DNA from: Schizochytrium sp. TIO01
Lineage: Eukaryota > Sar > Bigyra > Thraustochytrida > Thraustochytriidae
Reading direction: 5' to 3'
Length of the DNA: 64,000 nt
Assembly (NCBI GenBank): GCA_004764695.1
Contig: SMSO01000014.1
Span: 385,148-449,147 of the forward strand
Positions 31,965 to 42,104 of this stretch are shown here, piece after piece; within the stretch, counting starts at the first letter, position 1, and the number at the start of each line of letters is the position of its first letter. The notes below the pieces were generated by a model. The model saw only the letters and a list, made by a program, of their open reading frames with translations. It was not told where the DNA came from and searched no databases. The position numbers and the translations under genes were made by a program.

Positions 31965-34900
31965 ATGACGAAAAGGGTACTTACCGCAGGCATGTGGCGA
32001 CCAAACTCAAGGATTCCCTGCTCAAAGGGCTATTACCTCCCAGGATGCCGGAGCATACAAATTTTCACCTTGGCAATTCTTGCACTAATGACTTCTTTGC
32101 TTTCTACATCAGCATATCGTGTGTCATCTTCAACAGAGCCTGTATGTAGATGTCAAGGTGTGAGCTCTAATTTGCAGGATCTAGTTTGCACAAACTCAAC
32201 ATCAGTCCCAAAGGGCACGTGTAGTATTAATGGTACATATTCTATGAAATGTGACATAAAGGCCGCCACCTGTACATGTGCGTGCTTCGTGGATGGTGAT
32301 GTCAGCTTTGAAGCGCTTTCGTCCATCATCTGCGAACCCTCTGAGCGAGAAAGATCTGCACGATGCCACCTCGGCTGGAGGAGCACAGGCAATATTACCA
32401 TGCACCCTGGATCGCTCATCAAAGTATCAACGTTATGGATGCGAGCCAAGGGAAATATACAGTTACGTGGTGACAGTGCCATTAATGCTACCGGCCTTGG
32501 TCTAGCATTTCGCTCGCTGAAGCGGCAAGCTCTCGTTGGATATGGAGGTAGCAACGGTGGCCGTGGAGGTCTCAGTGCCTGCAGTCGCCCACCAGACATA
32601 ACTAGTCCACAGCTAGGCGATCCCATTGCCCCGTGGCGTGGCTGGGCTGAATTTGACAATGATAATCAAATCATTCCCAAACAAATAAGCGAAGTAGGTT
32701 ATGGATTTGGCGGATCGGTTCTTAATGTGGAAACCCACGCAACAGCTGGCCGAGGTGGCGGTCGTGTATATTTAGAATCTGGAGGCCTTACAACCATTGC
32801 CGGCGCAGTTCTCACTGACGGTATCCCTGCGGCCCATTCTTGTTTGGTAGATTGCGGCTCTGGTGCTGGAGGGACCATCGTCATTAATTCAACTGATTTC
32901 CTAGGCACTGGATCTGTATCTTCTTTCTTGACTGGAACAACCACCAGGATTCCAAGCCTGCATGTGGCAGGGTCCTCTCAGCAAACCGTTGCGCCTTTGC
33001 GGGCTTCCTTGTCCGCAGTAGGCGGAGACGTCTTCCGTGACTCAGCCGGCGCAGGGGGCGGCGGCCGTATTGCCATCATGGCCATTAAAGGTATCCGCCG
33101 CGAGAACTTTGCTGTGCAGGCATATGGTGGTTTAGCCCTAACCACGCTGAATGGAGCTTTGACTGATTCTAGTAATTGCCGTGGTGGAGCAGCGGGTACA
33201 ATCACATCGCTTTTGTACATTCCCAAAGCACAAGTCTTTGATGCAAGTCTTCAAGTAAGCAACTGCCCAGCTTCCGGCCAATGTAATGCACCAGACTTTG
33301 CACAAAGCAGCACGCCGTTGCGTTACCCGGTAACGACCAGCCAGATTCTTATTCGTAGCTTACCTATTGTTTTTACGGCCCTGCAAATCAACAAGTATGC
33401 TCAAGTCAATGCTAGTCTGCTCCAATTCGACATTGTATCTGAAAAACTCGGCAAAATATCCGCTGCAGGTTTTGATCGCACTGATACCGGGATTCTAATC
33501 AATGCAGGTCGCCTGATTAGTGTTCAATATCTACGTACAGCTTCAATGCAATTGGATTCCGGAAGTTCTATTCGCGCTATCAGTGGTAGTCAAGTTGATA
33601 TTGTCGAAGGCGACCTTTCTCTGGACTCCTCCTCAAGCTTTCTATTCTCGGGGCCTATTCGTGTTGACGTCCATGGCACATTTATTCTCTATGGTAACAT
33701 GCAGTCGCAAGACGGCACGGTTGGTGCAATTGGAATGGCTGGTCGCCCACAAACGGTAGATACTGCTCTCATGTCCTTCCTTCAGGTCTTCGCAGCCACA
33801 ATTCGCTTTGAGAAACCCTCTTCCGTCATTAGTGACCGTATTACACTTGTCTCCAATAATACAATCACATTGTCTGGTAAGGTAAGGGCAACGTATATAC
33901 CAGCCTGTGCTCAAGTTGTCAGCCGAAAAGTATGCAAAGATTTTGGCTTTAAAAACGAATGGGGTCTAAGTGCTCAAGATAGGCGCGCAAACCTTGGATA
34001 TCTTGAGGAGATATATTCCAACTATTCTTTGTCTGTACTAGTTCTGAAAAGCCTACCGTCTTTTCATGATGAGTCTATCTTTGCAATGTCGCCTGTGACC
34101 TCAAAAATTGTGCCCAAATCCGTCACAAGCGCCGACCCTGTCGATGAGAGTCACATGTCAGAGTCGACAGTTCATGACCCAGCTCCTGGACCTGCCCCTG
34201 CACCAGCACCCGGTCCAGGGCCTGCACCCGTTCCAAGCCCCATGCCATCCCCCCTACCCCCTACGCCTGCTCCCCCCCCTGTCCCAACGCCACCTCCGCA
34301 CCGCCCTGGCGAGAAGAATGTCACAATTGTTAACCACCTTGTTGTGGACTTGCCTGCTGAAATTACTGCACGAAGTATGTTAATGTGTGCTCCAACAATT
34401 CGAGCGCAAGGTCGAATCTCAGCATCAGGTCAAGGATGTCTGGCTGACTCAGGTCCTGGCGCAGGCTGCACTAGCTCGGCGAGTGCTGGCGGTGGTGGTG
34501 GTCATGGAGGTTATGGTGGACCTGGCGTTGGCTGCTCAGCTCCGGGTAGAATTTACGACTCCGCTCAATCTCCTATTTTGTCAGGCTCTGGTGGTGGAAG
34601 TGGCCTTTCTGGAATTGGCGGCGGTACCGGTGGAGGCGTGATCATGATTGGTGCGACAATGGCACTCCGTATTGAAGGTGAGATTTCCAGTGATGGCACG
34701 AGTGGAAGTGGTCAGGACTTGAAACGAAGGTCCGCAGGGGGCGGAGGCTCAGGAGGCTCTATTCACATTGATTCCCCAAGTATTTGTGCTCTGGACAATG
34801 GTCCTGGGCGCCTCTCTGCGCGCGGAGGAAGTGGAGGTGCGGGCGGCGGAGGTGGTGGAGGTGGTGGTAGAATATCTATCAACTTTGCCGATGAGTTTTC

Positions 34901-37900
34901 TGGGGATGCAATTTACCCATGGCTTTCTTTGGCTGCAGCTACCTTTCCTGCTAGTGCGGGGTCAAGTAAAGCAACAAAGCCTAGCAAAGGCAAGCAGGCG
35001 AATACCATCATTAGTACAGATACATCATGTACGCACTTTGGCAATTTTACAATTCCCATCAGCGTTGATGGTGGTTCACAAGGTGGAGAAGCCCCGTCAG
35101 CTGATTTGCTGACTGAGTCCTTCATTCTTTCGGGTAACCTCACTCGCACCAAGTCTCCTGAATTGACAATGTCGCTAGGATATCACTCTCGCAACGGGTT
35201 CGAAGGGACAATTTTTTCCCCTCAATGCAGTTTAGGACATGGTGGGTCATGGTGTGCAGTTTGTCCATACGGATACTACAAGGATGAAGAAGGACCAGAG
35301 CCATGTGAGAAGTGCCAGCACAAAGCTTGTATTACTTTAAGAACATGTGACTGGCTTGCCGAGGGCAGCTCCCACCCAGACTGTCCTGTTTTATGTAATC
35401 CAGGTTACGTACTGCCTAATTGTGTAACGCCGCTGGAGAACCTCATTGATAGTATGGGTGGCATTGTTGTCTTTGCTATAGTTTTGGCCTCATTGGGTCT
35501 TGGACTCGTCATTGTTTTTACGTGCGTGTGTACGAGAGTAGAATGGTGTCCAGGATACTATGCGAACATGGCCAAAATGCTTCAGAAACGTGAGGAATCT
35601 CGTAGAGGGCTTTTGCAACATCGACGCGAAATGGGTTTTGACGATAGTAGGGATGCTCATTCGCCTTTGCAGACTTCACTGCTGCATGATGACGACACAA
35701 TTGGTGGTATCGGAGGAGGAGGTTCATTTGTACCTCTCAGCTCCGCTAACTCTCGACTTAATCCCACAAGCCCTGGCCCACGAAGTTCTTCGAATTTCTC
35801 TGCGCCTTCTACATTGCGAACTCCCGGATTCCTCGTGGAAGCTGACGTGCGTTCCCATCTTAAACGTATCTATCTTGCAGGCAATAATTCAACGCTGCGA
35901 CCATGGCTCTTCCCTGCAAGTCTACCTTCAGAACTTGAAGAGGCAGGATGGTTTGATGCCGCTGCTTTTGCAGAAATGTCTACGGAAGTAAATCGACTTG
36001 CCAAACATTCTACTCCTACGTGGTTCGTCTCTTCACTATTATATGTCATCTGTTATCCTTTAGGATATCTGTACATGAAACGACAGCGTGAGGTTCGTGC
36101 AGAGAAGCTACAAGCTTTCTTTGAAACTTATGACCACAAATGTGTTTTAAGTGCACGTGCTCGTGCCCTGATGAACTCATTTAAGTTTGGAAGTGACGCT
36201 AAGTATACAGTTGGATACATAGATGTTCTTGCAAACAAGCCACTCAATGCGTTAGCCCGGCAACGCCGTTTGCCAACTTTGATTTTTCTTGCTGGCGATG
36301 GTTCTTACTGGGCGCCATTTTGTGTTGACCAATCAGATGTTTTCGTTCTGGCCGTGCCTCAAATTGTGGAGCTTCGGTCTTTCATTGATGAACCCTGGTT
36401 TCAGTTATTGGCTGAGCTTAATTCAGCACTTCGCAAGGTTGATGTACAATCGATTAGTACGAGCGTGCAACCCGCACTGCGCGTGTTGGGCCGCTACAAC
36501 GCGGATCCCGATCGTCTGGGAGGGCTTCGCGTACGTTTGGGCCTCTTCGCAACGCCTAATTGCCCTGAAAACTATGGTCCTCGTCGCTTGGCACTACTCT
36601 TAAGCCTGGATGAGGAGATGGTCCAACAGCAACAACTGCAGCACCTCCAGCAAAGCCAACAGAACGCTCTTGATAGGGACCGCTTGCAACGCCCAGACTG
36701 GAATCAATCTACCTCTTCACAGTTTGCCTCTGACAACACACTCTTGACACCTGATCAGGCAATGTTTGATGACCATTACTCTGAAATTGCTGCAGCAGAG
36801 ACCAACTCCATAGCTGAACGAGGCACCCCTCCTGTACCCATCAAATTAGTTCATGATGTCAACCAAGGCGGAACTCCGAGTCCAAGCTCGTACTTTGGCC
36901 ACAGTGTTCTCACAAGTGAAGAGCACCGCGCCGCCCAAGCTGCAGTACAGGAATTTGAGAAACTTGAGCGGCAACAGCAAGCCTTGTCAGAAGGGCTCAA
37001 TGGTGGAGATAACACAGCCTTCGACCTTTCGCATGCTAGCTCCACCACAGCTCTTACTGCGACGCCACCAATTCAGAATTCACCAAGACGACGACATTTA
37101 CATAGCCGGACCATTTCTGCAGATCGTCTTGCGCCCACAGACATCTCGAGTGTTTTGAAACATGAGTCGCCAGCAATGGGCGCCACAAGTGGTTTTGGCG
37201 GTACAGGGCCGCGGCAGGACCCGGATCGCATGTCAATTATTTCTGCGAGATCTAAGGATGATACACAAGTTGGATTAGAGACTTTGGCAGGGATGGGTCG
37301 CAGCGCGAGCCGTGACTGGCGTATTCATGATGGGTCATCTTCGGTTGCAGCGGATTCTAACCTCAATTGGGAGGCAGATGACCTTATGAGCACAGCTGAA
37401 GAAGGTCATAGTAATGAATACATCAGAAGTGAGGTGCTTCCTGCACCTGGTGAGATTCTCACTCGGAAACATCCTGAGGACTATGATTTGGAGGACGAAG
37501 ATGACTTTGATTGCATTTCATGCAATCCTCGTTTGCAAAATATTCTACCCACATTACGTCACCGCTTAGGCATTTTGCAGAATCGTCGTCCTCGGAAACG
37601 GAACCACAAAAGCTTCTTTCGTTCATTTATTTCTGTATTGCTCCTGGCTGATGCAGTGTGTACATTCTTCCTTCTGACTACTTTTCTCTGCGTTGAACGC
37701 CTTCACGGGGCCTGCAATCGACTCCCCTTAGTTCTTGTACTTTCCGTTTATCCTTTAGCACTCGTGGTCGCGCCGTTATGTGGCCTCACTTTTGTCGTGT
37801 TTCCGCTCTCTGGAATGGGGCGTCATTATGCTGTGTGGAATGCCTTGGCGTTGATAAATTCCATATTTGCTTGCTTTCTCGCAGTAATTTATCGAGAAAG

Positions 37901-38018
37901 CGTATCTCTTCAGGGCGGTTTGCTGGCCTTCCTTCTCCTTGTTATCAAGTTACTCCAAAGTCGTGCTGTGGATTTTTATATTGCCATGATCGAAGCAGAT
38001 GCCTCTTTCCGAAAATAG
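31965..38018 (+). CDS. Large glycine-rich multi-domain membrane protein
   Basis: 2,017 residues, one exon. A hydrophobic signal/anchor lies at about 26-50. A Cys-rich segment follows (about 62-130). Gly-rich modules at 190-430 and 830-990 repeat motifs such as GAGGTIVI, GAGGGGRIAI, GGGTGGGVIMIG and GGGGGGRISI. A Pro/Ala linker lies at 738-782. Near 1085-1155 is a Cys-rich segment (CSLGHGGSWCAVCPYGYYKD). A TM helix follows at about 1162-1187, then a long cytosolic region with Ser-rich disorder (to about 1870), and several TM segments close the protein (about 1890-2005). The pairing of Gly-rich GG-I modules with a CxxCPxGxYK segment and C-terminal TMs resembles plant and protist glycine-rich proteins annotated 'ephrin receptor-like' (for example Arabidopsis At5g11700). 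Function is unknown; it is probably a surface protein. Confidence 0.72.
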   Translation: MTKRVLTAGMWRPNSRIPCSKGYYLPGCRSIQIFTLAILALMTSLLSTSAYRVSSSTEPVCRCQGVSSNLQDLVCTNSTSVPKGTCSINGTYSMKCDIKAATCTCACFVDGDVSFEALSSIICEPSERERSARCHLGWRSTGNITMHPGSLIKVSTLWMRAKGNIQLRGDSAINATGLGLAFRSLKRQALVGYGGSNGGRGGLSACSRPPDITSPQLGDPIAPWRGWAEFDNDNQIIPKQISEVGYGFGGSVLNVETHATAGRGGGRVYLESGGLTTIAGAVLTDGIPAAHSCLVDCGSGAGGTIVINSTDFLGTGSVSSFLTGTTTRIPSLHVAGSSQQTVAPLRASLSAVGGDVFRDSAGAGGGGRIAIMAIKGIRRENFAVQAYGGLALTTLNGALTDSSNCRGGAAGTITSLLYIPKAQVFDASLQVSNCPASGQCNAPDFAQSSTPLRYPVTTSQILIRSLPIVFTALQINKYAQVNASLLQFDIVSEKLGKISAAGFDRTDTGILINAGRLISVQYLRTASMQLDSGSSIRAISGSQVDIVEGDLSLDSSSSFLFSGPIRVDVHGTFILYGNMQSQDGTVGAIGMAGRPQTVDTALMSFLQVFAATIRFEKPSSVISDRITLVSNNTITLSGKVRATYIPACAQVVSRKVCKDFGFKNEWGLSAQDRRANLGYLEEIYSNYSLSVLVLKSLPSFHDESIFAMSPVTSKIVPKSVTSADPVDESHMSESTVHDPAPGPAPAPAPGPGPAPVPSPMPSPLPPTPAPPPVPTPPPHRPGEKNVTIVNHLVVDLPAEITARSMLMCAPTIRAQGRISASGQGCLADSGPGAGCTSSASAGGGGGHGGYGGPGVGCSAPGRIYDSAQSPILSGSGGGSGLSGIGGGTGGGVIMIGATMALRIEGEISSDGTSGSGQDLKRRSAGGGGSGGSIHIDSPSICALDNGPGRLSARGGSGGAGGGGGGGGGRISINFADEFSGDAIYPWLSLAAATFPASAGSSKATKPSKGKQANTIISTDTSCTHFGNFTIPISVDGGSQGGEAPSADLLTESFILSGNLTRTKSPELTMSLGYHSRNGFEGTIFSPQCSLGHGGSWCAVCPYGYYKDEEGPEPCEKCQHKACITLRTCDWLAEGSSHPDCPVLCNPGYVLPNCVTPLENLIDSMGGIVVFAIVLASLGLGLVIVFTCVCTRVEWCPGYYANMAKMLQKREESRRGLLQHRREMGFDDSRDAHSPLQTSLLHDDDTIGGIGGGGSFVPLSSANSRLNPTSPGPRSSSNFSAPSTLRTPGFLVEADVRSHLKRIYLAGNNSTLRPWLFPASLPSELEEAGWFDAAAFAEMSTEVNRLAKHSTPTWFVSSLLYVICYPLGYLYMKRQREVRAEKLQAFFETYDHKCVLSARARALMNSFKFGSDAKYTVGYIDVLANKPLNALARQRRLPTLIFLAGDGSYWAPFCVDQSDVFVLAVPQIVELRSFIDEPWFQLLAELNSALRKVDVQSISTSVQPALRVLGRYNADPDRLGGLRVRLGLFATPNCPENYGPRRLALLLSLDEEMVQQQQLQHLQQSQQNALDRDRLQRPDWNQSTSSQFASDNTLLTPDQAMFDDHYSEIAAAETNSIAERGTPPVPIKLVHDVNQGGTPSPSSYFGHSVLTSEEHRAAQAAVQEFEKLERQQQALSEGLNGGDNTAFDLSHASSTTALTATPPIQNSPRRRHLHSRTISADRLAPTDISSVLKHESPAMGATSGFGGTGPRQDPDRMSIISARSKDDTQVGLETLAGMGRSASRDWRIHDGSSSVAADSNLNWEADDLMSTAEEGHSNEYIRSEVLPAPGEILTRKHPEDYDLEDEDDFDCISCNPRLQNILPTLRHRLGILQNRRPRKRNHKSFFRSFISVLLLADAVCTFFLLTTFLCVERLHGACNRLPLVLVLSVYPLALVVAPLCGLTFVVFPLSGMGRHYAVWNALALINSIFACFLAVIYRESVSLQGGLLAFLLLVIKLLQSRAVDFYIAMIEADASFRK

Positions 38019-38549
38019 ACATTTTTGCAACTCAAGTCAAGATAATCTTCAAAAACAAGATGCAAGACCAATTAAATCAAGACAGACTCTGTTTTATATT
38101 ATTTTTGTTCAAGAAAAAACATCAAAAATTCTTGTGATGCATGAATCGCAAGAATCCTTAACAAGAAGGAAGAAGAAAGAGATCAAGCAAATAGCAGCAA
38201 CAGTCTCTTTTTGTTCTGAATAGATGCACCGTTATTTCTTTGATTCGCAGATCAAGTCTGACACATTTTCGCTAACTTCACATGACAATGGTGGCAAGAG
38301 TCAGCAATGATAACCAGCAACCAGCAAATCGAAAGAAAAAAAAAAAGAGGAAAAAGTTGTAGTGTCATAGTTTCCTTTATTTGTTTACGTAATACAGACT
38401 TTCAATAACCCCATGAGTACTCTAATTATATATTGAATGTGAAATGTTTTTACTTCCCAAGATTTTCTCCCGATGCGTGCAGAAAGCACCTCTGATTAGA
38501 ATTCACCTATCGATGCACGCTTACTGAAGAACCCTAGCTTCACAGTCCT
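38019..38549. other. Intergenic between convergent genes
   Basis: 531 bases of 3' flanks. An A-rich run at 38334-38358. No gene seen. Confidence 0.5.
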
Positions 38550-38999
38550 TCAAGAATGAACTGCCTTGGAGACATCCAGCCAGTCCGCCCAACGTCGAGC
38601 CTCATCAAGATCGTTCGGCATGCGGTCATAGTTCCAGTATACAATTTTATCAAATACGGCATGACAGTCCCAATGGCTGGAGGTCATGTCTGCATCATGT
38701 TCCTCTTCTAAAACGAATCCCTCGGCGCCTTCTGGCAATGCAAGCTCCGCACCCATGAGTTTTCTGCCTCGGAATGTGGCCTCCTGCACTGAGACTGCGT
38801 TGCCTTCATCGTCCAGAATTGAAGCTGCCTTTAACTTGCCCTCTGCAGATCTGAAATAGGCACTCACATCTGCAGCACCGTCATGATGAATTTTGCATGG
38901 CATGTGCATTACCTTGGACGGTCTTAAGCTGCGTGTACTCGCAGCACCCACTCCCTTCAGCTCCACTGCGTAGTCCGTCTCCCCGTCATGTTGGCCCAT
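38550..38999 (-). CDS. RNASEH2C: Ribonuclease H2 subunit C
   Basis: 149 residues from ATG 38999. It aligns with the small RNase H2 C subunit along its length: HMPCKIHHDGAADVSAYF (human: LPCEVACDGPAPVGRFF), TFRGRKLMGAELALPEGAEG (human: [20 protein letters not shown]), and a C-terminal part (VYWNYDRMPNDLDEARRW) corresponding to the TLWGLETIPGPDAKVRGA segment. The subunit is non-catalytic; with subunit B it holds the catalytic A subunit, and the complex removes ribonucleotides and RNA-DNA hybrids from nuclear DNA. Length is close to human (164). No intron needed. The other two subunits are not in the window. Confidence 0.87.
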   Translation of the reverse strand: MGQHDGETDYAVELKGVGAASTRSLRPSKVMHMPCKIHHDGAADVSAYFRSAEGKLKAASILDDEGNAVSVQEATFRGRKLMGAELALPEGAEGFVLEEEHDADMTSSHWDCHAVFDKIVYWNYDRMPNDLDEARRWADWLDVSKAVHS

Positions 39000-40376
39000 C
39001 GTGCGTACCTTTCAGCAACAAGACCTCTACAGAACTGCAAAGGACCTGATCTTTGCTCTAACCTGAGTTCGCCAGTTCACGAACCACGTTGCTCCAAAGC
39101 TTCCCGCCCAGGTTGATTTATCGTCTGTTCAAAACATGGCCAGCTATCATCGTTGAAGAAGGAAGTCCTTTCCGTAGTTAGCCCGCGCAACTACTTTTTC
39201 CCAATTCTGCGTTGCGCAGACCCCACGAAAAGTGCACACATGGCACCCCCCTTCTTGTCCACGGCCGCATCGCCACGACTCTATTTTTTCAAATTGTGTT
39301 GCGCAAACGAAACGCCGAAGTTACTTACTTCTTCTCACTTACATACTTACAAAGCTCGGCGATTGCCCCCGCTCATCTCACCTTCTCGTCCCAGGGCCAA
39401 GTGGCTCGGGCCGTTCCGGACGCCTCGCGGTCCTCAAAAGCATCCACTGTTTGGCATGAACTCTACCACTTGCGATGGGCTCTATTCCCCCTCGAGAAGA
39501 AATCAATGAATGAATGAATTCCGCGCATCATTGCGATTCGCAGATTCTTGAAAAGGAAAGAAAAGAAAAAGAGGGCTTTCTTAGAAAGGGATGAAGTGCA
39601 GTTTAGTTTGATAAAGTGCAGTTTAGTTTGATAAAGTGCAGTTTAGTTTGGAAGGCTACTATAGAGAAAACTCGCCCCAAGTAGGATTAAGAGAGGATAC
39701 TCTACTTGCGCTGTGACAAGCAGCAGGAAGAAGCCGGAGAGGAGAATAGAATAGGAATAGAGCACCTATACTCTACTTGCGTTTCATTATAGTTCACTTT
39801 GCACAGAGCATTGTTCACTTTGTAGCGGAGGTATTGTTCACTTACGTGCACCCTTATGCAGAAGAGGGCGCGGAATCAAGTCGGCCTCAATCACTCTCAT
39901 CCTCGTCCCCACCACCGCCAGGAGCAATTCGAATTCAGACTCGACTCGGGCTCACTAGGATCTCAGTGTGCTGGGAGGAAGGGCGCGAACCTCGGTGGGG
40001 AGGACCTGAGGATCTGCGGCTCGGGTGCTGACGCTGGAGCGATTTCTTCGATCTGCGTTCTTTCCCAGAGCGCCTCTTTCTGCCTTGTGGCCTATCGACA
40101 TCAACTCGAATCGTCTGTTAGCTGACGGTTTCGTGCTCGTTTCGTGTGGCTCTACTGCTCTAGGGACAAAGGATCTTCCTAGCACTTGAAGTTTTGAAGG
40201 TTCTGGGCCTCGTAAGCTAGCTCGAATTGATCCAAACCTGAAAAGTCTCGAGAGCCAGAGCTTCGCAAGTTGCTTGCTTCACCTGCGATTACATTCGGAC
40301 TTCAAGACTCCACCGTAGCTATAGATAATCTTCCAGGAGATTAGGATACGCGCGATCTAGCTTAGAGAAAGGAACC
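39000..40376. other. Intergenic with clustered repeats upstream of the J-domain gene
   Basis: 1.4 kb separating two divergent genes. It holds three 20-bp tandem repeats (39591-39650), two copies of TACTCTACTTGCG (39698-39711 and 39769-39781) and three TTCACTT motifs between 39791 and 39844. Frames seen here look like chance. Confidence 0.5.
39591..39650. repeat. 20-bp tandem repeat, three copies
   Basis: Unit ATAAAGTGCAGTTTAGTTTG. Copy 1 differs at one base (ATGAAG), copies 2 and 3 are identical. It lies about 730 bp upstream of the J-domain gene. Confidence 0.92.
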
Positions 40377-41834
40377 ATGGGTAAAGACGAAGGACCCAAA
40401 CATACTGAATATTATGAGCTCGTCGGCTGCAAGCCGGATGCCACTCCGGAGGAGATCAAGAAGGCATACAGAAAGACTGCACTGAGGCTCCACCCTGACC
40501 GCGGCGGGAAACAGGAAGACTTTCAAAATATGAAGAATGCCTATGATGTCATCAGTGACCCAAACAAGCGTAAAATGTACGACCGTTTTGGTCCTGATGT
40601 CGTTAAGATGATGGATGGTGAAATGCAGAACTCAATGGCCTTTGTGGCTGCGCTTCGTAAGCGGGATCGCTTCATGCTGGTGTTGGTCATTACCCTTGTC
40701 TCGTTTATCCTCCTATTGTTCCCTATTCTTTTGTCTATTCGGTGGGATGCCCTCAGGGGTGGAAGTGATAGTAAACCGTATGCGTGGGCTGTGGCATTCA
40801 TCCCTCTTTGGGTCCTGGAAATCATCATTACCGTCGTCTTTGCTGAGCAAGTGCGCCAGGCTCCCCTCGATAAGTCAGACCCCGAAGTTGACGAAGATAC
40901 TCGCAAGATGTGGAATGATAATGAACGCGTTTTCAACAAGCTTCGTGTTGACTTTGGTATCAAGATGGGTCTAATCATTCTGTTCGAACTCTTTCTGGTT
41001 CTTCGCCTCGACGGGGCAGTGGATTGGTCTTGGTACGTGGTTATGCTGCCGTGGATGCTATACAATGCTGTTCACATTGTTCACAAACTTGTGGACGCAC
41101 CCGCCACTTATCGTGCAGAACATGCCGGCGAAAGCGGCGTGGACCCTTCTCAGCTTGACCAAGCTCTTCCCCTCAGCTCTCTTTTGACCCGCAGTGACTT
41201 TTATATCTCAACTCTTTTGAGTATCAAATGGTCTGTCATTTTGCTCATTACGGCTATCCTCTGTGGTTATGTCGGGGACTACAATGCCTTGCATTTGGAT
41301 CCCAAGTCTTTTTACATCGCTGCAAGCCCGATTCTCGCAATTGTATTCCTGGCTTTGTTGTTGCTTTTAGCTGTCCGCATTACATCCACGCCTAGCGAAG
41401 AGGGTTTAGAACAGGACAGCGGAGCATGCGGTCGTACTACCCGCATTACTTTCGTAACCCTTTTGGAGTGGCTCGTCAAGTACGGTCTATTGCTTATTGT
41501 TGTCTGCACTGCAGCGTCCAAGCTCACAAACGTCAATTCTCTTTCTGCATTTGCCATATTCTCCCCAGTGTTTTTCTGCGTGGGCTGTGTGTGTTGTGCT
41601 ACCTCCCTGACGGCTTTGACAGTCACCCCAGAGGATCTCACGGAAGCCGAGGCTCAACATCATGCTGAGACATCTCAGATGAACGTTCGCAACGATGAGG
41701 CACCCAACAACCACATTGAAACCAACGATGAAGTTCTTCACATTCCGCCGCCTGCTGGGGCTAGCGTCGTCCCAGATCACAACTCTGGTTATGGTTCGAC
41801 CGATGACTCCTCAGTTGCCCTCAACATTACCTAA
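40377..41834 (+). CDS. J-domain protein fused to a TMEM185-like multi-TM region
   Basis: 485 residues from ATG 40377 (context AACCATGG). Residues 10-75 are a J domain: YYELVGCKPDATPEEIKKAY, then HPD at 39-41, which is required to stimulate Hsp70. About eight hydrophobic segments follow (100-122, 133-157, 200-245, 285-310, 318-342, 365-410). Two of them carry LSIRWDA...AVAFIPLWVLEIII and LFELFLVLRLDGAVDWSWY...MLPWMLYN, which resemble the transmembrane Fragile-X-F (TMEM185) family motif: LRLDG, then WS, then PxW. The C-terminus is cytosolic and acidic. Probably a membrane-tethered Hsp70 co-chaperone. Which membrane is unknown. Domain combination inferred from motifs, not from a search. Confidence 0.75.
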   Translation: MGKDEGPKHTEYYELVGCKPDATPEEIKKAYRKTALRLHPDRGGKQEDFQNMKNAYDVISDPNKRKMYDRFGPDVVKMMDGEMQNSMAFVAALRKRDRFMLVLVITLVSFILLLFPILLSIRWDALRGGSDSKPYAWAVAFIPLWVLEIIITVVFAEQVRQAPLDKSDPEVDEDTRKMWNDNERVFNKLRVDFGIKMGLIILFELFLVLRLDGAVDWSWYVVMLPWMLYNAVHIVHKLVDAPATYRAEHAGESGVDPSQLDQALPLSSLLTRSDFYISTLLSIKWSVILLITAILCGYVGDYNALHLDPKSFYIAASPILAIVFLALLLLLAVRITSTPSEEGLEQDSGACGRTTRITFVTLLEWLVKYGLLLIVVCTAASKLTNVNSLSAFAIFSPVFFCVGCVCCATSLTALTVTPEDLTEAEAQHHAETSQMNVRNDEAPNNHIETNDEVLHIPPPAGASVVPDHNSGYGSTDDSSVALNIT

Positions 41835-42104
41835 GCCACACGGCCGACCTTTGGAGTTGTGCGGGTGTCTTTTCTGACCAGTTGGTATATCAAATCACCC
41901 AAACCAACCTCGAATTCTGCTTAATCATGTTTTTTTTGCCCACCTCGACAACCCTCTCTCTGTGCTATTGAAAAAAAAAATTTCAGTAATCATTTACAAT
42001 CAAAATACATTCATCATGTCTCACTTTTTTCCTGGGTTTATCCATCTTTGAAACCCTCTTCATACCTTGCGCCAAAGCAAGCACATAGCACAAGTAAAGA
42101 GCAC

